Of a DNA stretch of 32,037 nt, positions 1-6,806 are shown piece after piece. Source of the stretch: Caballeronia arationis (GTDB taxonomy: Bacteria; Pseudomonadota; Gammaproteobacteria; Burkholderiales; Burkholderiaceae). The DNA lies in NCBI RefSeq assembly GCF_001544975.2, contig NZ_FCOG02000071.1, positions 1 through 32,037 on the forward strand, in the 5' to 3' direction. Under the pieces are notes generated by a model, which was not told where the DNA came from, did no database searches, and saw only the letters and a program-made list of their open reading frames with translations. The first letter of the stretch is position 1; each line of letters starts with the position of its first letter. Position numbers and translations under genes: made by a program.

Positions 1-76
1 CGGGGCCGTACGGCGCGACCGTGATGACCACTTTGTCCTGGTTCTCGGGGTGCAGGGAATCGTCGAGGAATTGCAT
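1..76 (-). CDS. DUF849/BKACE-type beta-keto acid cleavage enzyme, N-terminal fragment
   Basis: The first 25 codons of a leftward gene that runs off the window. The ATG is at 76-74 and a GGAAG ribosome site lies about 7 bases upstream. The visible peptide begins MQFLDDSLHPENQ and continues into VVITVAPYGP. From memory, this is how many proteobacterial DUF849 (beta-keto acid cleavage enzyme) proteins begin; these are zinc enzymes that condense a beta-keto acid with acetyl-CoA. The VITxAPxGP segment is the first beta strand of the family's barrel. The substrate cannot be told from this fragment, because the specificity residues lie outside the window. Confidence 0.65.
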   Translation of the reverse strand, partial: MQFLDDSLHPENQDKVVITVAPYGP

Positions 77-304
77 GAGGGCTTCCGGTAAGGAAATGTG
101 ATTTGGTCAACTCGCGGCGTAACCGCGCTTCGCGATCGGTCAGGGCCGTTGTCGATGTAGTGCGACCTTGGTTGAGACGTATCGTATTGCGCGGGCGCTT
201 CGGACGCCCCTCTCGCGGTGGGAGGGTGGCGAATTCGGGCAGGCGGACTCGAAGCGGATCGTGCCAGGTCCGCTGCCAGCGGGCCTCCTCCTCGTTTCCC
301 CTGT

Positions 305-323
305 CCCTCCCGTCGCGGGAGGG
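305..323. repeat. Perfect intergenic hairpin
   Basis: CCCTCCCG and CGGGAGGG pair perfectly (8 bp) around a TCG loop. No T-run follows on either strand, so it is not a standard intrinsic terminator. A related GGGAGGG stretch lies about 90 bases to the left (around 221-227). The rest of the 77-505 gap shows no intact gene. Confidence 0.5.
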
Positions 324-360
324 GTTCGGTTCGAAACCTTTATGTAGTCTTGCAGGGTGA

Positions 361-441
361 TCCGACGTGCGTGCGTTACAGATCGAGGGCGAGGACAAGC
401 CCGCGCTCGTCGCACAGACGCTCGTCAAGCTGGTGGCCTGA
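361..441 (+). pseudogene. Possible C-terminal gene relic
   Basis: The frame ending in TGA at 439-441 reads SDVRALQIEGEDKPALVAQT and then LVKLVA before the stop. It is preceded immediately by an in-frame TGA (358-360), so it has no start of its own. The EGEDKPALVA stretch resembles the ends of MaoC-like acyl dehydratases that act on CoA thioesters. That would fit a relic next to the DUF849 gene. The match is by eye over fewer than 30 residues, so it is weak. Confidence 0.25.
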
Positions 442-505
442 GCAGGCCATACAGAAGACGGTTTCGGCGGCTTCTGCCCGCGCTGCTTCATTTATCGAGA
501 TTAAA

Positions 506-766
506 GTGAACATTCTGTTTCCACACATTGACAGCATTTACGAAAGCGAAGGCCCGATATGCTTTGATGCGATCGTTGACGGCGTCACGGTCAGTTGCGT
601 CCTGACGGAACATGCGTTGGGCGCTGCCGCCGGCATCGATCACATCGTTTCCCGGCGTGAAGCGTTCGCCTTTGGACAACCCGCGATCAGGAAAGTCGTG
701 GCTCGCCAGGCCAAGGATGCGTCGACCGGGCCGATCATCATTACGCAGGCAGAATTCTGCGTCTGA
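506..766 (+). CDS. Small DUF1488-like protein
   Basis: An 86-residue protein starting at a GTG (VNILFPHID). The arrangement F-x-A-x-VDG-x-x-V-x-C, then an acidic helix with H and AL, then a basic C-terminal helix, matches the usual outline of small DUF1488 proteins common in Burkholderia. These have no established biochemical role. No membrane segment or signal peptide is seen. The frame stays open far upstream, but that part is rich in Arg and Ser and looks like non-coding shadow, so the GTG was chosen. The upstream ribosome site is poor, so the start is uncertain. It lies 135 bases before the citrate synthase gene on the same strand. Confidence 0.5.
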   Translation: MNILFPHIDSIYESEGPICFDAIVDGVTVSCVLTEHALGAAAGIDHIVSRREAFAFGQPAIRKVVARQAKDASTGPIIITQAEFCV

Positions 767-901
767 ACGCGAGCGGCCTCACGCACGATGCCTCGTCGCG
801 ACATTCCCGACGGGCTTGCAGATGCGCTGCGACCCCAACCCGGATTTTGCGAACCCGCGAAGGCGACGAGCAAATCACCAAGTCTTATGGAACTCACCAA
901 C

Positions 902-2194
902 ATGCAGCAGTCAACGATCAAAGCAACGCTTTCTTTCAGCGACAACTCGCCGAGCGTCGAAATGCCCGTCTACCAGGGCACGATGGGACCGGACGTGATC
1001 GACATCCGCAAGTTGTATGGTCAGACCGGCAAGTTCACGTATGACCCGGGCTTCATGTCGACAGCGGCATGCAATTCCTCCATCACCTATATCGATGGCG
1101 ACAAGGGGGAACTGCTGTATCGCGGCTACCCGATCGAAGAGCTCGCGACCAACGCCGACTTCCTCGAAACCTGCTACCTGCTGCTGAAGGGCGAATTGCC
1201 GACGGAAGCGCAGAACAAGGAATTCGTGAACTTCGTCACTCGCCATACGATGGTGCACGAGCAGATGCATTTCTTCTTCCGCGGCTTCCGACGTGACGCC
1301 CACCCGATGGCCGTGCTCACGGCGGCGGTCGGCGCGCTGTCGGCGTTCTATCACGACTCGCTCGACATCAACGACCCGCGCCACCGCGAAGTGTCGGCGA
1401 TCCGCATGATCGCCAAGCTGCCAACGCTGGTTGCGATGGCCTACAAGTACAGCATCGGCCAGCCATTCGTCTATCCGAAGAACGAACTGTCGTATAGCGC
1501 GAACTTCATGCACATGATGTTCTCGAACCCGTGCGAAGAGTACAAGGTGAACGACGTGCTGGTGCGCGCCCTCGACCGCATCCTGATCCTGCACGCGGAC
1601 CACGAGCAGAACGCGTCGACGTCCACCGTACGACTCGCGGGCTCGTCGGGTGCGAATCCCTTCGCGTGTATCGCGGCCGGCATCGCCTGCCTGTGGGGCC
1701 CGGCGCACGGCGGCGCGAACGAAGCCGCACTCGACATGCTGGAACAGATCGGCTCGGTCGAGAACATCCCCGAGTTCATCAAGCAGGTGAAGGACAAGAA
1801 CTCGGGCGTGAAGCTGATGGGCTTCGGTCACCGCGTGTACAAGAACTATGACCCGCGCGCGAAGCTCATGCGCGAAACGTGCCACGAAGTGCTGGAAGAA
1901 CTGGGCCTTCACGACGACCCGCTCTTCAAGCTCGCGATGGAACTCGAAAAGATCGCGCTGGAAGACGAATACTTCGTGTCGCGCAAGCTGTATCCGAACG
2001 TCGATTTCTACTCGGGCATCGTGCAGCGCGCGCTGGGCATCCCCACGTCGATGTTCACCTGCATCTTCGCGATGGCGCGTACCGTCGGCTGGATCGCGCA
2101 GTGGAACGAGATGATCGCCGATCCCGAGCAGAAGATCGGCCGTCCGCGCCAGTTGTTCATTGGAGAGGGAAAGAGGGCCGTACGCGGCAGATGA
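902..2194 (+). CDS. gltA: Citrate synthase (type II) with divergent C-terminal tail
   Basis: Condenses acetyl-CoA and oxaloacetate to citrate (first step of the TCA cycle, cytoplasm). The 430-residue protein is very close to Burkholderia GltA as I recall it. The catalytic residues are present: H269 in GPAHGGAN, H310 in GFGHRVY and D368 in YPNVDFY. The ATG at 902 gives the expected N-terminus (MQQSTIKATLSF, family SFSDGSPSVEMP). An earlier in-frame ATG at 788 would add 38 residues unlike the family. The body is intact as far as GRPRQLFIG. After that the family normally has a short tail containing PR and ending in a QR-like pair, but here the protein reads EGKRAVRGR and stops. The locus is not next to sdh genes, so it may be a second gltA copy. 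A 2-methylcitrate synthase is less likely given the sequence. Confidence 0.92.
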   Translation: MQQSTIKATLSFSDNSPSVEMPVYQGTMGPDVIDIRKLYGQTGKFTYDPGFMSTAACNSSITYIDGDKGELLYRGYPIEELATNADFLETCYLLLKGELPTEAQNKEFVNFVTRHTMVHEQMHFFFRGFRRDAHPMAVLTAAVGALSAFYHDSLDINDPRHREVSAIRMIAKLPTLVAMAYKYSIGQPFVYPKNELSYSANFMHMMFSNPCEEYKVNDVLVRALDRILILHADHEQNASTSTVRLAGSSGANPFACIAAGIACLWGPAHGGANEAALDMLEQIGSVENIPEFIKQVKDKNSGVKLMGFGHRVYKNYDPRAKLMRETCHEVLEELGLHDDPLFKLAMELEKIALEDEYFVSRKLYPNVDFYSGIVQRALGIPTSMFTCIFAMARTVGWIAQWNEMIADPEQKIGRPRQLFIGEGKRAVRGR

Positions 2195-2543
2195 CTTCCC
2201 CCCGCGCCGCAGGCTACACGGAGCTGCGCAGGACGTAGCGACGTGAAATGGACTTCCACATCTTGGAATGCCGCCAGCGCGGTCAGCCAGTAAGTTGCTA
2301 GCGCACGTTCATTGGCGGTCAAGGTCGACTCGCTTTGGGTGCGGCGCAAGGTTGTGCGGCCGTGCTCCCGAACGTTGAGGCGCGGCCCAATCACCGTTTG
2401 ACGCCTGTGCTCCGATCGAACATTCGATCGGTGCTGTGGGCGCAATGCAACATGCCGGGTAAGTCGCACGGGCGGTGCTCTTTCGGCGCTAGACTATCTA
2501 CGGGTGATTGAGGCAGTCCGGCATCCCATGGGAAGACGCCGCC
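2195..2543. other. Gene-free stretch between gltA and the PBP gene
   Basis: About 350 bases without a gene I can support. No terminator with a T-tract follows gltA. A leftward frame between about 2220 and 2420 has plausible coding composition (TLTANERALATYWLTALAAF is part of it) and could be a relic. I do not recognise its family, and it runs open into the antisense of gltA. Confidence 0.4.
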
Positions 2544-5500
2544 ATGAATCGGCCGCCGATTCGATTTTCCCCTCGCACGACCAATTTGACGTCCCTTCGG
2601 CGATGGGGCTGGGGTTTCTTTGCTGCATTTTTTGTGCTTGTATGCGCGGTCGCGGCCCGCATGGTGCAGCACGAAATCGAGACGTCGCAGCGACAGGCAC
2701 GCTACCTCTCCGAACTCGGCCGCGACGTAGCCTCGACCCTCGGCGACGGCCCGAGCAACAGCATCCGGTTTCCCGCGAACGGCCCTTATGATCTGAGGCT
2801 TGGCTACGCGCAGCTGCCTTCGTTCGAGCAACGCCTGATCGCACGCGGCTTCGCGGTCACGGCTCAGGCGCGCAACTCCGCCGTGATGGCGTCGCTAGCG
2901 GACCGTGGCCTCTTCCTTCCGTACGAGGAAAAGGACCAGGCGGGCCTCGACCTGCTTGACGTCCGAGGCGCCCCGCTTTTTAGCGCACGATATCCGGGCC
3001 GCGTCTACCCGAGCTACGATGCGATTCCGCCGCTCGTCGTTCGCGCGCTGCTGTTCATCGAGGACCGCAACCTGCTGGACTCCACCCAGTCAAACCGCAA
3101 TCCTGCAATGGATTGGGGCCGCTTCAGCCGTGCGTTATTCGACCAGGGCCTGCGCGCGATCGACAGGCATCAGCCTAGCCCCGGCGGCAGCACGCTTGCT
3201 ACCCAGATCGAGAAATTTCGCCACTCGCCGGACGGCCGCACCGCGGCTCCGCCCGAGAAGCTACGCCAGATCGCGTCAGCGTCGGTGCGCGCCTATCTCG
3301 ACGGACCGCAGACGATGCCCGCGCGCAGGCAGATCGTGGTGCGCTATCTGAATTCGGTGCCGCTCGCCGCAAAGCCGGGCATCGGCGAGATCAACGGCAT
3401 CGGCGACGGCCTGGCGGTATGGTATGGCCGGGACTTCGACGAGTTCAACCGCATCCTGAACGCACCGCCTTCCGTTGACGTTCTGGACGCGCAGGCGCTC
3501 GCATTCAAGCAAGCGCTCTCGCTGATGATCGCGCAGCGGGCGCCGTCGCGTTTCCTGCGGCCCGGGAACACCGAGCTCGATCGCCTGACCGACAGCTATC
3601 TGCGCCTGCTCGCCGCCAACGGGATCATTTCGCCGTCGCTGCGCGACGTCGCACTCAAGGTCACGCTCGAACTGAATCGCGCGCCCGCGGTGCAAGTGCC
3701 GGTATCGTTCGTCACGAGGAAGGGCGTCAACGCCCTGCGTGCCAAACTGCTTGCCACGCTCGGCGTGACGAACGTCTACGACCTCGATCGACTCGACTTG
3801 ACGGTTACCGCCACGCTCGACAAGACGGCCCAGCAAGCAGTGAGCGACCGGCTCGCGAGCGCCGCGACCCGCGACGGCGCGCAGGCGGGCGGGCTGTACG
3901 GCTATCACATGCTGCGCCCGCAGGACGATCCATCGAAGATCGTCTACAGCTTCACACTGTTCGAGCGCCGCGACGGAGCGAACCTCGTGCGGGTCCAGAC
4001 GGACAGCGTCAATCAGCCGTTCGACATCAATCAGGGCGCGCGGCTCAACCTCGGCTCGACGGCGAAGCTGCGCGCTGTGATCACCTATCTCCAGATCGTC
4101 ACTGAGCTGCACGGGCGCTATGCGTCCATGAACGCGGCGCAACTGCGCGCTGTGAAGCCCGATAAGCTGGACCCGCTCACGTACTGGGCACTCGACTATC
4201 TTTCTCGCACGTCGGACCGCTCGCTTCGTGCGATGCTCGATGCCTCGATCGAGCGGAAGTATTCCGCGAGTCCGGGCGAGACGTTCTATACGGGCGGCGG
4301 CGCTCAGACCTTCAACAACTTCGAATCGACTGACAATAGCCGCATCCTCACCGTGCATCGCGCGTTCCAGCATTCGGTGAACCTGGTGTTCGTGCGCATG
4401 ATGCGCGACATCGTGCACTACGAGATGATCCAGACCGCGGGACCCCAGTCTCAATGGCTCGACGATCCCGCGGCGCGCCATCTCTATCTCACGCGCTTCG
4501 CTGACCAGGAAAGCCGCGTGTACTTGAACCGCTTCTACAGGAAATATCGCGGCCGCTCGACCGACGAGGCGCTCGCCATCATGCTGCGCAATGTGCGCAA
4601 GTCGCCGCCCAAGATCGCGACGGTGTTGCGCAGCGTGAACCCCGACGAGTCGCAGGAGTGGTTCGACATACGGATGCGCACCGCCCTGAAGGGCACGCCG
4701 GCAGAGTGGCTCTCGTCCGAGGACCTTGCGAAGCTCTATGCGAGATATGGCATCGACAAGTTCAGCCTGAATGATCGCGGCTATATCGCGAGCGTGCATC
4801 CGCTCGAACTGTGGACGGCGAATTACTTGCGCAATCATCCGCTCGCGAGTGTGAACGATATTCAGGAAGCGAGCCGCGACGCGCGCGCCACCGCGTATTC
4901 GTGGCTCTTCAAGACGCGTTATCACGCAACGCAGGACCGGCGCATCAAAGGCATGATCGAAGCGGATGCGTTCGCGCAGATAGGCAAGTCGTGGCGCGCG
5001 CTGGGCTATCCGTTCGCGTCGCTGACGCCATCGTATGCGGCCGCTATCGGCGCCTCGGGTGACCGGCCAGCCGCGCTTGCGCAGTTGATCGGCACCATCG
5101 CGAATGACGGCAAGACACTGCCCACGCAGAGCATCGCTACGCTGGAGTTCGCGAAGGACACGCCTTACGAGACGCGCTTCGCTCACGCGGCGAGCGCGCC
5201 GCGCGCCGTCCTGTCGCCGGATATCGCCGATGTGGTTCATCAGCTCTTGCGCGACGTCGTGCTCGGCGGAACCGCCGGACGGCTCGCCGACGGCATCAAG
5301 TTGCCCGACGGCCGGACCCTCGACGTATATGGCAAGACCGGAACCGGCGATCAGCGGTTGAATGTATTCGCGCGCGGCGCGCGTCTCATCGAGTCGCGCA
5401 AGGTCAACCGGACCGCAACCTTCGTCTTCGTGATCGGCGCTCGCTTCTTTGGCACGCTCACCGCCTACGTGCATGAGCCGTATGCGGCACGCTACGATTT

Positions 5501-5639
5501 CACCAGCGCCTTGACGGTGCAGTTGCTGAAGTCGCTCGCGCCGGCGCTGCAGTCCTTGCTGGATGGCGACGGTGGTTCAGCGACGGTGTCGTCGCCGGCA
5601 GAGGGAAGTGACGACCGTGCTTCCAATGTTCCCTCGTGA
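2544..5639 (+). CDS. Bifunctional penicillin-binding protein (GT51 transglycosylase plus transpeptidase), atypical
   Basis: A 1031-residue class A PBP-like protein expected to polymerise and cross-link peptidoglycan on the periplasmic face. A single N-terminal membrane segment lies at residues 21-40. The glycosyltransferase part shows E173 in IEDR, GGST (214-217) and RYLN (267-270). The transpeptidase part shows S505-T-A-K508 (SxxK), S611-V-N613 (SxN) and K931-TG (KTG), so the acyl-serine site is complete. Two things are odd. The usual Glu of GT51 motif III (ILExYLN) is Val here (IVVRYLN). The distance from SxN to KTG is about 320 residues, well above the usual 120-150, which implies a large insertion. 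The ATG at 2544 is preceded by GGGAAGA at good spacing. A secreted protein gene follows 140 bases later on the same strand. Confidence 0.85.
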   Translation: MNRPPIRFSPRTTNLTSLRRWGWGFFAAFFVLVCAVAARMVQHEIETSQRQARYLSELGRDVASTLGDGPSNSIRFPANGPYDLRLGYAQLPSFEQRLIARGFAVTAQARNSAVMASLADRGLFLPYEEKDQAGLDLLDVRGAPLFSARYPGRVYPSYDAIPPLVVRALLFIEDRNLLDSTQSNRNPAMDWGRFSRALFDQGLRAIDRHQPSPGGSTLATQIEKFRHSPDGRTAAPPEKLRQIASASVRAYLDGPQTMPARRQIVVRYLNSVPLAAKPGIGEINGIGDGLAVWYGRDFDEFNRILNAPPSVDVLDAQALAFKQALSLMIAQRAPSRFLRPGNTELDRLTDSYLRLLAANGIISPSLRDVALKVTLELNRAPAVQVPVSFVTRKGVNALRAKLLATLGVTNVYDLDRLDLTVTATLDKTAQQAVSDRLASAATRDGAQAGGLYGYHMLRPQDDPSKIVYSFTLFERRDGANLVRVQTDSVNQPFDINQGARLNLGSTAKLRAVITYLQIVTELHGRYASMNAAQLRAVKPDKLDPLTYWALDYLSRTSDRSLRAMLDASIERKYSASPGETFYTGGGAQTFNNFESTDNSRILTVHRAFQHSVNLVFVRMMRDIVHYEMIQTAGPQSQWLDDPAARHLYLTRFADQESRVYLNRFYRKYRGRSTDEALAIMLRNVRKSPPKIATVLRSVNPDESQEWFDIRMRTALKGTPAEWLSSEDLAKLYARYGIDKFSLNDRGYIASVHPLELWTANYLRNHPLASVNDIQEASRDARATAYSWLFKTRYHATQDRRIKGMIEADAFAQIGKSWRALGYPFASLTPSYAAAIGASGDRPAALAQLIGTIANDGKTLPTQSIATLEFAKDTPYETRFAHAASAPRAVLSPDIADVVHQLLRDVVLGGTAGRLADGIKLPDGRTLDVYGKTGTGDQRLNVFARGARLIESRKVNRTATFVFVIGARFFGTLTAYVHEPYAARYDFTSALTVQLLKSLAPALQSLLDGDGGSATVSSPAEGSDDRASNVPS

Positions 5640-5735
5640 ATCGGTCGAGCAGGATCGCGCAGGGCAGCAGAACTCGAGATGGTCCACATTACTTTTATGG
5701 TCGGACGGCTCATCCGCATTTGATGGCGGCTCTGC

Positions 5736-5741
5736 TATATT
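5736..5741 (+). promoter_or_regulatory. Candidate -10 box before the secreted-protein gene
   Basis: TATATT sits 38 bases before the ATG at 5780 in a slightly AT-richer patch. No good -35 hexamer is visible at 16-18 bases, so this is tentative. It would give the secreted-protein gene its own promoter separate from the PBP gene. Confidence 0.25.
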
Positions 5742-5779
5742 CGTGCCAAGCTTGTTTAACCTAGCGGGAGCGCACTGTC

Positions 5780-6679
5780 ATGAGCACCCAGCGGATCATG
5801 CGTATCGCGAGACGGCTTGCACTAGTCACGCTAGCACTGGTGGGCCTCTCGTTCGGCGCACTGACATGGGCCGACGACAGTGCCACCGCACTTAGGGGAA
5901 AGTACGACACGCTCGCGCCGCAGCTCAAGTCGAATGTGTTCCGTCGCCCGATCCATCTGGACTCGGAGGAAACGCAGGACACGTTAAAGGGCGATATCTA
6001 CGCCGTCGTCGATTATCCGTTCGCGACCGTCAACAGCGCATTCAACGACCCGCAGCAAGGCCCGGCGAACTGGTGCGAAGTGCTGATCCTGCATCTGAAC
6101 ACGAAGTACTGTCATGCTACGTCAGGCAGCAACGGCGCGATCATCAGCATGAACGTCGGCAAGAAGACCGAACAGGAACTCGGTGACACGTCCCGCGTGC
6201 AGTTCAACTACCGTTCGGTGGCGACGAATCCCGACTACTTCCAGGTCGATCTTAGCGCAGCGAAGGGACCGCTCAGCACGAAGGACTATCGTATCGTGCT
6301 CGAAGCCGTCGATATCGGCAAAGGACGCACCTTCTTGCACCTCACGTATTCTTATGGATTCGGCATGGCAGGACGCGTCGCGATGAAGACCTATCTCGCG
6401 ACCATAGGCAGCGCGAAAGTGGGCTTTACGAAGGCATCGAACGGCGATTACATCGGCGGCGTGCGCGGCCTCGTCGAGCGCAATACGATGCGCTACTACC
6501 TCGCCATCGATGCATATCTGGGTTCGCTTGCCGTTCCTGCCGACAAACGCGTCGATCAACGCTTTGCGACATGGTTCGATGCAACAGAACAGTACCCGCG
6601 CCAATTGCATGAGCTGGACCGGCAAGAGTATCTGCAGATGAAGAAGAACGAATACCAGCGCCAACAAATGGCGCAATAA
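5780..6679 (+). CDS. Secreted protein of unknown function, possible START/SRPBCC-like fold
   Basis: A 299-residue protein with a clear signal peptide: basic MRIARR, a hydrophobic stretch at about 13-29, and a likely cleavage after TWA (residue 31). It should therefore act in the periplasm. I do not recognise the family. The mature part reads as alternating beta strands (DIYAVVDYPF, VLILHLNTKYCHA, GRTFLHLTYSYGFG) followed by a long helix-rich C-terminus full of Gln, Glu and Arg. That layout suggests a helix-grip (START/SRPBCC) fold, which is inference. Two cysteines near residues 98 and 110 could form a disulphide. The ATG at 5780 has GGGAG upstream. It follows the PBP gene and might work with it at the envelope, but only the adjacency supports this. 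Confidence 0.6.
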   Translation: MSTQRIMRIARRLALVTLALVGLSFGALTWADDSATALRGKYDTLAPQLKSNVFRRPIHLDSEETQDTLKGDIYAVVDYPFATVNSAFNDPQQGPANWCEVLILHLNTKYCHATSGSNGAIISMNVGKKTEQELGDTSRVQFNYRSVATNPDYFQVDLSAAKGPLSTKDYRIVLEAVDIGKGRTFLHLTYSYGFGMAGRVAMKTYLATIGSAKVGFTKASNGDYIGGVRGLVERNTMRYYLAIDAYLGSLAVPADKRVDQRFATWFDATEQYPRQLHELDRQEYLQMKKNEYQRQQMAQ

Positions 6680-6806
6680 GAGATCTGCAGACGAGAACCT
6701 CGCTTGTGCCGCTTTGCAACCTGTTGGCAGCGATGCGGCATCATGAGGGTCGAATTAACCCGCGGCGAGCGCCGTGCGCCCGATTGACCCGGCGCGACTA
6801 CCTGCT

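Noticed and set aside
305..323. Hairpin as an intrinsic terminator
   Set aside because: No T-run on either side and no gene end nearby on either strand.
788..901. Longer citrate synthase start at 788
   Set aside because: Adds 38 residues not seen in the family. The ATG at 902 gives the normal N-terminus.
3276..5474. 732-codon open frame on the minus strand opposite the PBP gene
   Set aside because: It mirrors the PBP gene, which has full motifs. The antisense product is Arg/His/Ala-rich with no domain, as expected from GC-rich codon bias.
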